33,726 bases of DNA from Streptomyces sp. AV19 (GCF_015999245.1 NZ_JAEAMR010000003.1:830367-864092), one strand, 5' to 3'; counted from the stretch's first letter, positions 22,859-31,836 are shown. A program made the numbers and translations. Notes: a model not told the origin generated them from the sequence alone.

Positions 22859-25800
22859 GTGCGTTACGGCATCCTCGGCACCACCCAGGCCCACTCCGAC
22901 GACGGCGTCCCCGCCGCGCTCGGCGGCGCGCGTCTGCGCGCCCTGCTGACCGCGCTCGCCCTGCGCCCCGGGCGCGGGCAGACCGCGGGGGCGCTCATCG
23001 ACGCCGTCTGGGACGGCGAGCCGCCCGCGGACGCGGCCGGGGCGCTCCAGGCCCTCGTCGGCCGGCTCCGGCGGGCGCTCGGCGCCGCGGCCGTCGAGTC
23101 CGTGCCCGGCGGCTACCGGCTGCGCGCCGAGGCGGACGACGTGGACCTGCACCGCTTCGAGCGGCTCGCCGGGGAGGGCGAACGGGCGCTGGCCGACGGG
23201 GACCCCGCGAAGGCGGCGGTCCTGCTGGACGACGCCCTGGCCCTCTGGCGCGGCCCGGCCCTCGCCGACCTCCCCGGCCACGGGACGTACGCGGCCCGCG
23301 CGTCCGCCCGGCGCCTGTCCGCCCGCCGCGCCCGCCTGGCCGCGTCGGTCGCCCTCGGCGAGGCCCCCGCCGTCCTCCCGGAACTGGCCGGACTCTGCGC
23401 CGACCACCCCCTGGACGAGCCCCTCCAGGCCCTCCGCCTGAGAGCCCTCCGCGCCGCGGGCCGCCCGGCGGAGGCCCTGGCGGCGTACGAGGAGATCCGC
23501 CGGGACCTGGCCGCCCGCCTGGGCGCGGACCCGGGCCCGGAACTGCGGGCGCTGCATGGGGAGTTGCTGGGGGGCGGGGTGATGCGTGGGGAGCGCGGGG
23601 GTGGGGCGGACGGATCGGGCCGACGGGTCGGCTTGGTCGGTCCGGATGGCTTGGTCGGACCGGTCAGCCCGGTCAGCCCGGTCAGCCTGGTCAGCCCGGA
23701 CGGCCTGGTCGGCCCGGGGGGCCTGGCCGGCTCGTACGGGCACAGCGCCGGTGCCGGTGCTGGTGCCGGGGGTGCCGGTGCCGGGTCCGGGGCCCATGGG
23801 ACGGAGTCCCGGCAGTACGGCGCGGACGGCTCCGGGGGAGCCGTTCCGGCGGCCCCCGGGGTCCAGGGGCGGAGTCCCGGCCGGGGCGCGGGGGGCGGAG
23901 CCCCCGCCCACCGCCCGGAGGGCGGTCCGGGTCCGGGGGACGGTGCGGTGACGGCGGCCGGTGCGGCCGGGCCCGGCGCCGATACCCGGCGCTATGGGAC
24001 GGGGCCCGCCCCGTACGGTGCGGACGGCTCCGGGGGAGCTGTTCCGGCGGCCTCCGGGGTCCAGGGGCGGAGTCCCGGCCGGGGTGCGGGGGGCGGAGCC
24101 CCCGCCCACCGCCCGGAGGGCGGTCCGGGTCCGGGGCTTGCCCCGGAGGAAACGGTGAAAGGGCGGGTCCGGGGCACCTCCACCACCACGCCGTACACCG
24201 CACCTGCCGCGCACCCCGCGCACCCCGGCGTCCCGGACGCGACCGGCCCCGCGCCCGAGCGGCTCGGCGTCCCGGACGTCACCGGCCCCGCGCCCGAGCG
24301 GCCCGGCGTCCCGGACGCCACCGCCCCCGCCCTCGAGCGGCCCGCGCCCGAGCGCCCCCGCGGCAACCTCCGCGCCCGCGCCACCTCCTTCGTCGGCCGC
24401 GACGAAGACCTCCGCCTCATCGGCGAGGACCTCGCGCGTCACCGCCTCGTGACCCTCCTCGGCCCCGGCGGCGCCGGCAAGACGCGCCTCTCGCAGGAGG
24501 CCGCCGAGGCCGCCACCCGCACCCGTCACACCTGGCCGGACGGCGTCTGGCTCGCCGAGCTCGCGCCCGTCGACGACCCCGGCACCGTCGCCGAGGCCGT
24601 CCTGACCGCGCTCGGCGGCCGCGAGACCGTCGTGCGCGGCAGCGCCACCGCCGAGGGGCTGCGGGCCGCCGACAGCACGGCCGCCGACCCTCTGGCCCGG
24701 CTCGCCGAGCTGTGCGCGCCCCGCCGCATGCTGCTCGTCCTCGACAACTGCGAGCACCTCATCGACGCCGCCGCCCGCGTCGCCGAGACGCTCCTCGCCC
24801 ACTGCCCGGGCGTGACCGTCCTCGCCACCAGCCGCGAACCCCTCGCCGTACCGGGCGAGTCGGTGCGGCCCGTGGAGCCGCTGCCCGCCCCGTCCGCGCT
24901 GCGGCTGCTCGCCGACCGCGGCGCGGCCGCGCGCCCCGGCTTCCGGACCGAGGACGACCCGGTCGCCTGCGCCGAGATCTGCCGCCGCCTCGACGGCCTG
25001 CCGCTGGCGATCGAACTCGCCGCCGCCCGGCTGCGGATGCTCACCCCGCGCGGCCTCGCGGACCGCCTCGACGACCGCTTCCGCCTGCTCACCTCGGGCA
25101 GCCGCACCGTCCTGCCCCGCCAGCAGACCCTGCGGGCGGTCGTGGACTGGTCCTGGGACCTGCTCGACGCGCCCGAACGCGCCGTCCTGCGACGGCTGTC
25201 CGTCTTCGCCGGCGGCTGCGACCTCGCCGCGGCCGAGGCGGTCTGCGCCGACGGCACGGACGTGTACGGGCCGGACGTGCCCGCGCTCGTCGGCTCGCTC
25301 GTCGACAAGTCCCTGGTCGTCGCCGCGCCCGCCGACGACGGCGAGATGCGCTACCGGCTGCTGGAAACCGTCGGCGAGTACGCCGGGGAGCGGCTGGACG
25401 AGGCGGGGGAGCGGACCGCCGTCGAGCGCCGGCACCTCGTCCACTACCGCGAACTCGCCCGCACCGGCGAGCCGTTGCTGCGCGGCCCCCGCCAGCGGGA
25501 GCTGCTGGGCCTCCTGGAGCGCGAGCACGACAACCTGCGCACCGCCCTGCGCCGGGCCGTCGCCGCCCGCGACGAACAGGAGGTGCTGTGCCTGGTGCTG
25601 TCCCTCGGCTGGTTCTGGCAGCTGCGCGACCACAACGCCGACGCGCGCACCTGGTCCGCGGCGGCCGTCGGCATGGGCCCGGACCCCTTCGCCGAACCCG
25701 TCGAGCCGGCACCGCCGTTGGAGGAGCGGTGCATCGACAACCCGCCGCCGATGCGCCCCGAGCTGCTGACGGAGGCCCGCCGCCAGGCACGCCTGGTGTG

Positions 25801-26896
25801 GCTGGTGAACCACGACTCCGACATGCGGCTGATGGACTCGCCCGAGATGCAGCGCACCCTGCGCAACGTCATCGTCGCCTACCGGCCGGGCCGGCCGCAG
25901 AACCGCACGTACCCGGGGTACATGTGGTTCTACGCGCGTCTGCTCACCGCCGATCTCGACGGCTTGTGGGAGTCCATCGACGACTCCGTCGAGAGCTGTC
26001 GCGTCTCGGGGCACGAGTGGGAGCTCGCCTTCCAACTCCAGCAGCGGGCCAAGCTGATGAACGAGATGCCCGGCATGGCTGACAAGGGACTGCGGGACTC
26101 GCACGAGGCCCTGGAGATCTTCCGGCGTCTCGGCGACAACTGGGGCGTGGCCGAGGCCCTGTCCGGCCGGGCCGAGTGCCACGAACGGCGCGGCGACTTC
26201 GCCGCGGCCGAGCAGGACTACCGGGAGGCCATCGACAACGCCCGCGACCTGGGCGCCAACGCGCAGGTGCCGATGCTGCGGGCGCGGCTCGCCGACGCGC
26301 TGATGGAGTCCGGGCAGGTCGACGGGATCGAGGGCGAGCGGCTGCTGCGCGAGGCGCTGGAGGAGGCCGAGGGCATGAACCCCGACGCCACGTTCTTCAT
26401 CCGGGTCTCCCTCGGCGTACGGCTCGCCCACAACGGCCGCACCGCCGAGGCGCGGGAGATACTCGACGGCCTGGTCCACGACTTCCGGCACCGTTCCGTC
26501 AAGCTCTTCGGCGCCCTGCTGAACGGACTGCACGCCTGGGTCGACGTCCTCGAAGGGAACCCCGCCGCCGCCCTCCCCCGGATCCGCAAGGCGCTCGCCG
26601 TCAGGGACGACCCGTTCGCCCTGCTCGTCGCCGCGCACCTGCCCATGGTGCACCTGCTGTACGGCGCCTACGCCCATTCCGAACTGCCCGGCGAGGAGCA
26701 CGCGTCGACGGGCGCCCGGCTGCTCGCCGCGGCCGCCGCGCTGCGCCCCGCCGGGGTGCACGAGGCGTCCATCGAGCGGGAGATGCGCGAGCGCACGGAG
26801 GCGAGCCTGCGCGCCGCGCTCGGCGACGCGGCGTACGAGCGGGCCCGCGCCGAGGGCGGCCGCCTCACGCTGGAGGAGGCCGCCGCCCTCGTGTGA
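22859..26896 (+). CDS. AfsR/SARP-like giant regulator (BTAD, NB-ARC ATPase, TPR) with a repeat-built linker
   Basis: The product has 1345 residues with a GTG start. Residues about 1-90 form an OmpR-type winged helix (GGARLRALLTALALRPG, AGALQALVGRLRRAL) and 95-240 the BTAD domain. Residues about 240-500 are an abnormal Gly/Ala/Pro linker. NB-ARC follows from RARATSFVGRDEDL: Walker A GPGGAGKT (535-542) and Walker B LLVLDN. TPR-like helices run from about 880 to the end. Such proteins sense a signal through NB-ARC/TPR and activate pathway genes. BTAD and NB-ARC normally follow with a short spacer. Here the linker holds tandem repeats and a translated piece of the intergenic palindromic element (GLAPEETVKGRVRG). 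The downstream ABC exporter is convergent, so no target is obvious. Confidence 0.9.
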   Translation: MRYGILGTTQAHSDDGVPAALGGARLRALLTALALRPGRGQTAGALIDAVWDGEPPADAAGALQALVGRLRRALGAAAVESVPGGYRLRAEADDVDLHRFERLAGEGERALADGDPAKAAVLLDDALALWRGPALADLPGHGTYAARASARRLSARRARLAASVALGEAPAVLPELAGLCADHPLDEPLQALRLRALRAAGRPAEALAAYEEIRRDLAARLGADPGPELRALHGELLGGGVMRGERGGGADGSGRRVGLVGPDGLVGPVSPVSPVSLVSPDGLVGPGGLAGSYGHSAGAGAGAGGAGAGSGAHGTESRQYGADGSGGAVPAAPGVQGRSPGRGAGGGAPAHRPEGGPGPGDGAVTAAGAAGPGADTRRYGTGPAPYGADGSGGAVPAASGVQGRSPGRGAGGGAPAHRPEGGPGPGLAPEETVKGRVRGTSTTTPYTAPAAHPAHPGVPDATGPAPERLGVPDVTGPAPERPGVPDATAPALERPAPERPRGNLRARATSFVGRDEDLRLIGEDLARHRLVTLLGPGGAGKTRLSQEAAEAATRTRHTWPDGVWLAELAPVDDPGTVAEAVLTALGGRETVVRGSATAEGLRAADSTAADPLARLAELCAPRRMLLVLDNCEHLIDAAARVAETLLAHCPGVTVLATSREPLAVPGESVRPVEPLPAPSALRLLADRGAAARPGFRTEDDPVACAEICRRLDGLPLAIELAAARLRMLTPRGLADRLDDRFRLLTSGSRTVLPRQQTLRAVVDWSWDLLDAPERAVLRRLSVFAGGCDLAAAEAVCADGTDVYGPDVPALVGSLVDKSLVVAAPADDGEMRYRLLETVGEYAGERLDEAGERTAVERRHLVHYRELARTGEPLLRGPRQRELLGLLEREHDNLRTALRRAVAARDEQEVLCLVLSLGWFWQLRDHNADARTWSAAAVGMGPDPFAEPVEPAPPLEERCIDNPPPMRPELLTEARRQARLVWLVNHDSDMRLMDSPEMQRTLRNVIVAYRPGRPQNRTYPGYMWFYARLLTADLDGLWESIDDSVESCRVSGHEWELAFQLQQRAKLMNEMPGMADKGLRDSHEALEIFRRLGDNWGVAEALSGRAECHERRGDFAAAEQDYREAIDNARDLGANAQVPMLRARLADALMESGQVDGIEGERLLREALEEAEGMNPDATFFIRVSLGVRLAHNGRTAEAREILDGLVHDFRHRSVKLFGALLNGLHAWVDVLEGNPAAALPRIRKALAVRDDPFALLVAAHLPMVHLLYGAYAHSELPGEEHASTGARLLAAAAALRPAGVHEASIEREMRERTEASLRAALGDAAYERARAEGGRLTLEEAAALV
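23661..23696 (+). repeat. 9-bp tandem repeat, four copies, inside the regulator
   Basis: CGGTCAGCC is repeated at 23661, 23670 and 23679, with a fourth copy beginning TGGTCAGCC at 23688. In frame it gives the PVSPVSPVSLVS run of the linker. Confidence 0.85.
23796..24136 (+). repeat. Two near-identical about 143-bp units inside the regulator, period 198 bp
   Basis: Unit A spans 23796-23938 and unit B 23994-24136. Both run from ATGGGACGG through TACGG(C/T)GCGGACGGCTCC to GGCGGTCCGGGTCCGGGG. They are nearly identical over the last 123 bp, with only a few third-base or synonymous-looking changes. Because the period is 66 codons, both are read in the same frame (residues about 313-360 and 379-426). 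Each contains palindromes (GGGGGCGGAGCCCCC) found in the intergenic elements. Confidence 0.88.
24088..24177 (+). repeat. Coding copy of the right end of the intergenic palindromic element
   Basis: The stretch GGGGGGCGGAGCCCCCGC ... CCGGGGCTTGCCCCGGAGG, then AAACGGTGAAAGGGCGGG, lies within the open reading frame. Its last 45 or so bases differ from 318-371 (element copy 1) at only a few positions. It is read as GLAPEETVKGRVRG (residues about 425-438). Confidence 0.88.
24227..24343 (+). repeat. 39-bp tandem repeat, three copies, inside the regulator
   Basis: Units start at 24227, 24266 and 24305, each beginning GGCGTCCCGGACG, and encode GVPDATGPAPERL-like 13-residue repeats just before the NB-ARC domain. 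Confidence 0.88.
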
Positions 26897-26915
26897 ACGC
26901 CCACGGGCCGTCCCG

Positions 26916-27740
26916 TCACGTCTTGTTGCGGAAGCGGGCGACCGCCAGTGGTGCCGTGACGACCGTGATGCCCACGGACCACGCCAGCGTCAGCCACACC
27001 GAGTGGGCCACCGGGCCGCCCTGTATCAGGTTGCGGGAGGCGTCGGCGAGGTTGGCCAGCGGGTTGTACTCGGCGAACGCCTTCAGCCAGCCGGGCATGG
27101 TGTCGGGCTGGGCGAAGATGGAGCTGCCGAACTGCAGCGGCATGAGCACGAGCATGGCCATCCCCTGAACGGCCTGGGCGGTCTTCATCGCCAGCCCCAG
27201 CAGCATGAAGGGCCACATCAGCGAGGCACCGAAGACGACGCTGAGCGCGATCGCGGCGATCAGGTGGAGGACGGAGGTCTTGACCTCCAGCCCGAGCGCG
27301 AAGCCCATGCCGAGCTGGATGGCCACCGCGACCGCCAGTCGGAAGAGCTCGCTGACGATCTTCGCTATGAGGACGGACGACCGGGCGATCGGCATGGTCC
27401 GGAAGCGGTCCATGATGCCCTTGCGGAAGTCCTCGTTGAGACCGGTGCCCACCGCCATGGCGATGTTGAGGCCGGTCATGGCGAGGAGGCCGGGCACCAG
27501 GTAGTTGACGTAGGTCTCCTGGTTTCCCTTGCCGGCGATCGCGCCGCCGAAGACGTACACGAACATCAGCGTGAAGATGATCGGCATGAACACGGCGTCG
27601 AACATCGACTCCGGGTCCTGCTTGATCGCCAGCAGGTTCCGGCGTGCGAGGGCGCCGATGTGCCGCAGGTGGGAACGGAGCGGAATGCGGCCTTCGTCGG
27701 CCGGCGCCTTCGCGGGCGCGGTGATCGTCGCCGCGCTCAT
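26916..27740 (-). CDS. ABC-2 type exporter permease (DrrB-like)
   Basis: The product has 274 residues with about six membrane helices, in the DrrB/ABC-2 family. The cytoplasmic N-terminus has a helix ALARRNLLAIKQDPESM leading to the first segment. The conserved loop ...NEDFRKGIMDRFRTMPIARSSVLIAK and the late motif QPDTMPGWLKAFAEYNPLANLADASR are typical of drug and antibiotic exporters. It overlaps the ATPase stop by four bases (ATGA) and must be its partner. Substrate unknown. It ends 19 bp from the convergent regulator gene, with only a small ACGGG/CCCGT hairpin between them. Confidence 0.93.
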   Translation of the reverse strand: MSAATITAPAKAPADEGRIPLRSHLRHIGALARRNLLAIKQDPESMFDAVFMPIIFTLMFVYVFGGAIAGKGNQETYVNYLVPGLLAMTGLNIAMAVGTGLNEDFRKGIMDRFRTMPIARSSVLIAKIVSELFRLAVAVAIQLGMGFALGLEVKTSVLHLIAAIALSVVFGASLMWPFMLLGLAMKTAQAVQGMAMLVLMPLQFGSSIFAQPDTMPGWLKAFAEYNPLANLADASRNLIQGGPVAHSVWLTLAWSVGITVVTAPLAVARFRNKT

Positions 27741-28756
27741 GCGGAGACCTCCTGGAGTTCGTTGGCGCGTGCGTCCTCGGCGGAGGACGTCTTCTGGCCG
27801 GTGATGGCCAGGAACACCTCGTCGAGGCTGGGCAGATGGGTGTTGACACCGGCGATGGCGAAGCCGCGCTCACCTAGCAGGCCGATGACGGCGGTCAGTT
27901 GGTGGTCGCTGACGATCGGGACGTTGACCACGCCCTCGGCCTCGTCGGCGGTGGCACCGGTGATCCCGTCGAGCCCGGCCTGGGCCACGGCCCCGACCAT
28001 GCGCGGCAGTTCGGCGCGGTCGGCCGGGCGTATCTGGAGCGTGCGGCCGCCGACCTTCGCCTTCAGCTCGTCGATCCGGCCGCCCGCGATCACCCGGCCG
28101 CGGTCGATGACCGTCAGCTCGCTCGCGAGCTGCTCGGCCTCCTCCATGTACTGCGTGGTGAGCAGGACGGTGGCGCCGTCGCGCACCATGCCCTGCACCT
28201 CGGCCCAGACCTCGTTGCGCGTGCGCGGGTCGAGGCCGGTCGTCGGCTCGTCCAGGTAGAGCACGGCGGGCCGGCCGATCATCGACGCGGCCAGGTCGAG
28301 GCGGCGGCGCATGCCGCCGGAGTACTGCCCGGCGGGGCGCTTGGCGGCCTCGGTGAGCGAGAAGCGCTCCAGCAGGTCGTCGGCGCGGCGGCGGGCCTCC
28401 TTGCGGGACAGGTCGAGGAGGCGGCCGATCATGTACAGGTTCTCGAAGCCGGAGAGCTTCTCGTCGACCGAGGCGTACTGGCCGGTGAGGCCGATCGCGC
28501 GGCGCAGCTGGCGGGGCTGGGCGAGGACGTCGTAACCGGCGACGCGGGCCGTGCCGGCGTCCGGGCGGATCAGGGTGGAGAGGACACGGACGAGGGTGGT
28601 CTTGCCCGCGCCGTTGGGGCCGAGGACGCCGAGGACGGTGCCCTCGCGGACGTCGAGGTCGACCCCGTCCAGGGCCTTGGTCTCGCCGTAGTGCTTGACC
28701 AGGCCCCGGACCTGTACGGCGGTTCCGTCGCCGTCGGGGATGTCGGTTCGCTTCAT
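27737..28756 (-). CDS. ABC exporter ATPase (DrrA-like)
   Basis: The product has 339 residues from the ATG at 28756; the upstream in-frame extension is translated from element copy 4 and rejected. Walker A is GPNGAGKT (46-53). YSGGMRRRLDLAASM is the signature, LYLDEPTTGLD Walker B, and LLTTQYMEEAEQLA carries the H-loop position with glutamine in place of the usual histidine, which is common in DrrA-type ATPases. A C-terminal domain of about 100 residues (LQIRPADRAELPRMV...) matches the DrrA accessory domain. It forms an exporter with the downstream permease. Confidence 0.94.
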   Translation of the reverse strand: MKRTDIPDGDGTAVQVRGLVKHYGETKALDGVDLDVREGTVLGVLGPNGAGKTTLVRVLSTLIRPDAGTARVAGYDVLAQPRQLRRAIGLTGQYASVDEKLSGFENLYMIGRLLDLSRKEARRRADDLLERFSLTEAAKRPAGQYSGGMRRRLDLAASMIGRPAVLYLDEPTTGLDPRTRNEVWAEVQGMVRDGATVLLTTQYMEEAEQLASELTVIDRGRVIAGGRIDELKAKVGGRTLQIRPADRAELPRMVGAVAQAGLDGITGATADEAEGVVNVPIVSDHQLTAVIGLLGERGFAIAGVNTHLPSLDEVFLAITGQKTSSAEDARANELQEVSA

Positions 28757-28842
28757 GCCGACCAGAGTGGCAGGGGGCACTGACAACGGGCCGACAGCGG
28801 CCCGACAGCCCACCGACAGGCCGCCGCCGACCAGGGGTTTTG

Positions 28843-29145
28843 TGCCCCGGCCCCGCCCTTTCACCGTTTCTTCCGGGGCTGCGCCCCTCGGCCCGCTCAC
28901 CGCGGCTCCGCCCCGGACCCCGTATCGCGGCTTCGCCGCTCGTCCTCAAACTCCCCGGATGGGGCAACCCCCAGACGGGCTGAATCGTGCGCCCGGGCAC
29001 GAAAATCAGCCCGTCCGGCGCTTGAGGACAACCGCGCGGAGCGCGGTTTCGGGGGTGCAGGGGGCGGAGCCCCCGCTCACCGCGCGGCGAAGCCGCGCCC
29101 GGGGCCGGGGCCCCGCCCCGGGAAACGGTGAAAGGGCGGGGCGGG
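28843..29145. repeat. Mosaic palindromic intergenic element, copy 4
   Basis: The outer arms are GCCCTTTCACCGTTTC (from about 28855) and GAAACGGTGAAAGGGC (to about 29138). The inner pair is CCTCAAACTCCCCGG plus an insert and CCCGTCCGGCGCTTGAGG. Internal palindromes are CGCGGCTTCGCCGC, CCGCGCGGAGCGCGG and GGGGGCGGAGCCCCC. It lies between the ATPase start and the panB stop, both on the minus strand, so it sits at the 3' end of panB. Between 28757 and 28842 no gene is visible. Confidence 0.85.
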
Positions 29146-29158
29146 GGATCGGCCCGCG

Positions 29159-30016
29159 TCAGCGGAACGAGTGCTCCGGGGCCGGGTACGCGCCGCCGAC
29201 CACGTCCTCCGCGAACTCCCGTGCCGCACCGGCCAGGACGTCCCGCACCTGCGCGTACTGCTTCACGAAGCGCGGCACCCGCCCGCCCGTCAGCCCCGCC
29301 ATGTCCGTCCACACCAGCACCTGCGCGTCGCACTCCGCGCCCGCGCCGATGCCGACGGTCGGGATGTGCAGGCTGCGCGTGACCTCGGCCGCGAGCTCGG
29401 CGGGGACGAGTTCGAGGACGACGGCGAACGCGCCCGCGTCCTGCGCGGCCTTCGCGTCGCGCAGCAGTTGCGCGGCCGCCTCCTCGCCGCGGCCCTGGAC
29501 GGGGTAGCCGCCGAAGGCGTTGACCGACTGGGGGGTCAGGCCCACGTGGGCCATGACCGGGATGCCGGCCTGCACCAGCATCTCGATCTGGTGGGCGGAC
29601 CGCTCGCCGCCCTCCAGCTTGACGGCCTGGACACCCGCCTCCTTCACCAGCCGCGTCGCGCTGCGCAGCGCCTGCACCGGGCCCTCCTGGTACGAGCCGA
29701 AGGGCAGGTCGCCGACGACCAGGGCGCGCTTGGTGCCCCGGACGACGGCCGAGGCGAGGATGGTGATCTCGTCCAGGGTGACGGGCACGGTGGACTCGTA
29801 GCCGAGGTGACAGTTGCCCATGGAGTCGCCGACCAGCAGGACGGGGATGCCGGCCTCGTCGAAGACGGAGGCGGTCATCGCGTCGTAGGCGGTCAGCATG
29901 GGCCACTTCTCGCCCCGCGCCTTCGCGGCGGCGATGTCGCGGACGGTGATGCGCCGGGAGCTCGTCCCGCCGTACAGCGCCTTGCTGCTGTCGGGGGTCT
30001 TCACGGCATGCGTCAT
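29159..30016 (-). CDS. 3-methyl-2-oxobutanoate hydroxymethyltransferase (PanB)
   Basis: The product has 285 residues, the normal length. It makes ketopantoate from alpha-ketoisovalerate and methylene-tetrahydrofolate, the first step of pantothenate and CoA synthesis, in the cytosol. Family motifs are MLTAYDAMTAS (40-50), LLVGDSMGN with metal ligand Asp64, VKLEGG, MAHVGLTPQS, VLELVP with the catalytic glutamate and GIGAGAECDAQVLVWTDM. No panC or panD is adjacent. The 190 bp upstream holds the divergent promoter region with the DHA2 exporter gene. Confidence 0.97.
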   Translation of the reverse strand: MTHAVKTPDSSKALYGGTSSRRITVRDIAAAKARGEKWPMLTAYDAMTASVFDEAGIPVLLVGDSMGNCHLGYESTVPVTLDEITILASAVVRGTKRALVVGDLPFGSYQEGPVQALRSATRLVKEAGVQAVKLEGGERSAHQIEMLVQAGIPVMAHVGLTPQSVNAFGGYPVQGRGEEAAAQLLRDAKAAQDAGAFAVVLELVPAELAAEVTRSLHIPTVGIGAGAECDAQVLVWTDMAGLTGGRVPRFVKQYAQVRDVLAGAAREFAEDVVGGAYPAPEHSFR

Positions 30017-30158
30017 GGCAATGGCTCCTGTGATGTTGTCGTCTCGAGGCGCCCTGACGGCGTCCCCGGATCGCCTCCCATGCTGACACGACGATCTCCG
30101 GCGAGGAAGTCACCGGGAGTAAAGCCCGGGGGAAGGATTCAAGCTTCAACGTAAAGAC

Positions 30159-30189
30159 TTTCCAATACGGAACGGGCTCGTATCGAAAA
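30159..30189. promoter_or_regulatory. Probable TetR operator upstream of the DHA2 exporter
   Basis: TTTCCAATACG (30159-30169) and CGTATCGAAAA (30179-30189) form an 11-base inverted repeat with nine matching pairs and a nine-base spacer. It ends 18 bp before the exporter start. It is AT-rich against its surroundings, which suits a promoter. TACGCT at 30196-30201 is a possible -10. Confidence 0.55.
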
Positions 30190-30207
30190 CCGGTCTACGC
30201 TATTCGT

Positions 30208-31836
30208 ATGACAATCCCAGCCGGTGACATACCGGCGCGCCAGGTCCCCGAGGCCGTGCACCGCAGACGGTGGGCGATCCTCACCGTGCTCCTGTTCAGC
30301 CTGCTCGTCGTCGTGCTCGACAACTCGATCCTCAACGTGGCGATGAAGACCATCGCCTCACCCGCCCCCACCGGCCTGGGCGCCACCCAGAGCCAGCTGG
30401 AGTGGGCGATCAACTCCTACACCCTGGTCTTCGCCGGCATCCTGTTCACCGCCGGCCTCCTCGGCGACCGGCTCGGGCGCAAGAAGGTCCTGCTGTTCGG
30501 CATGACCGTGTTCGGCATCGGCTCGGTGCTCTCCGCCATGTCCGGCTCGCCGGGCGAACTGATCGCCTTCCGCGCGGTGATGGGCTTCGGCGGCGCGTTC
30601 GTGATGCCGGCGACCCTCGCGATCATCATGAACGTCTTCGAGCGCGACGAGCAGCCCAAGGCCGTCGGCATCTGGGCGGGCGCGGTCGGCCTGGCCATCG
30701 CCATCGGCCCGGTCACCGGCGGCATCCTGATCGACCACTTCTGGTGGGGCTCGGTCTTCCTCGTCAACGTCCCGATCGTCATCTGCGGCCTGATCGCCAT
30801 GGTGTTGCTGGTCCCCGACTCCAAGGACCCCAGGCCCGGCCGGCTCGACCCGGTCGGCGTGCTGCTGTCGGTGGTCGGCCTGGTGCTGCTGGTGTACGGC
30901 ATCATCAAGGGCGGCCAGCTCGCCGACTTCTCCGACCCGGAGGTGTACGGCACGGTCGGCGGCGGCCTGCTCGTCGTCGTCGCGTTCGTCCTGTACGAGC
31001 GGCGCACCGACCACCCGGCGCTGGACGTGCGCTACTTCCGCAAACCGCAGTTCTCGGCGGCCGTCACGTCCATCGCGCTGGTCTTCTTCGCGCTGCTGGG
31101 CGTCAGTTTCTTCAGCGTCTTCTACACCCAGAGCGTGCGCGGCTACAGCCCGCTGCAGAGCGGCCTGCTGATGCTCCCGCTCGCCGCCGCGCAGATGTTC
31201 TTCGCCCCGCGCGCCCGGCTCGTCGTGGCCCGGTTCGGCGCCCGCGTGGTGTGCTGCGGCGGCATGCTGCTGGTGGCCTTGTCCATGTCCGGCTTCCTGC
31301 TGCTCGACGCGGACACCCCGATCTGGGTGCTGGAGGTGCTCTTCTTCGTCCAGGGCACCGCGATGGCGCACATCATGCCGCCCGCCACGGTCTCGATCAT
31401 GCAGTCCCTGCCGCGCGAGAAGGCGGGCTCCGGCTCGGCCGTGAACAACACCTTCCGCCAGATCGGCGGGGCGCTCGGCGTCGCCGTCCTCGGCTCGGTG
31501 CTCTCCACGACCTACCGCGACGGCATCGCCGGCCGGCTGGACGACGTCCCCGGCCTGACCGACTCCGCCCGGCACGCGGCCGGCGAGTCCATCGAGGGCA
31601 CCCTCGCCCTGGCCGAGAAGCTCGGCCCGGCCGGGAAGGGCCTCGTCGGGCCCGCCAACGACGCCTTCCTGCACGCCATGCACGTCACCGCCCTGGGCGC
31701 CACGGCCGTCGCCGCGCTGGGCGCGCTCGTCGTCGGGCTCTTCCTGCCCGGCAAGGGCGCCGCGGCCGCCGGACCGGGCGCGGAACGGCCGTCCGAGCGG
31801 CAGCAGGCGGGGGCGGGGACGGGGGCGGACGCATGA
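30208..31836 (+). CDS. DHA2-family (EmrB/QacA type) MFS drug exporter
   Basis: The product has 542 residues with about 14 membrane helices, the DHA2 layout. LDNSILNVA (31-39) in the first helix carries the usual acidic residue. [11 protein letters not shown] is motif A, and [19 protein letters not shown] plus [12 protein letters not shown] are typical. The C-terminal tail is cytoplasmic and Ala/Gly-rich. It would pump hydrophobic or cationic compounds out using the proton gradient. No Shine-Dalgarno is seen before the ATG; a -10-like TACGCT six bases upstream suggests a leaderless transcript. The stop overlaps the TetR start by four bases. Confidence 0.94.
   Translation: MTIPAGDIPARQVPEAVHRRRWAILTVLLFSLLVVVLDNSILNVAMKTIASPAPTGLGATQSQLEWAINSYTLVFAGILFTAGLLGDRLGRKKVLLFGMTVFGIGSVLSAMSGSPGELIAFRAVMGFGGAFVMPATLAIIMNVFERDEQPKAVGIWAGAVGLAIAIGPVTGGILIDHFWWGSVFLVNVPIVICGLIAMVLLVPDSKDPRPGRLDPVGVLLSVVGLVLLVYGIIKGGQLADFSDPEVYGTVGGGLLVVVAFVLYERRTDHPALDVRYFRKPQFSAAVTSIALVFFALLGVSFFSVFYTQSVRGYSPLQSGLLMLPLAAAQMFFAPRARLVVARFGARVVCCGGMLLVALSMSGFLLLDADTPIWVLEVLFFVQGTAMAHIMPPATVSIMQSLPREKAGSGSAVNNTFRQIGGALGVAVLGSVLSTTYRDGIAGRLDDVPGLTDSARHAAGESIEGTLALAEKLGPAGKGLVGPANDAFLHAMHVTALGATAVAALGALVVGLFLPGKGAAAAGPGAERPSERQQAGAGTGADA

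Noticed and set aside
21572..26761. 1729-codon minus-strand open frame antisense to the regulator
   Set aside because: A GC-rich shadow frame; composition and low complexity show no protein domain.
28757..28900. N-terminal extension of the DrrA-like ATPase containing EETVKGRGRG
   Set aside because: Translated from element copy 4. The real domain begins after the ATG at 28756. Unlike the regulator linker, nothing forces this frame to be read.
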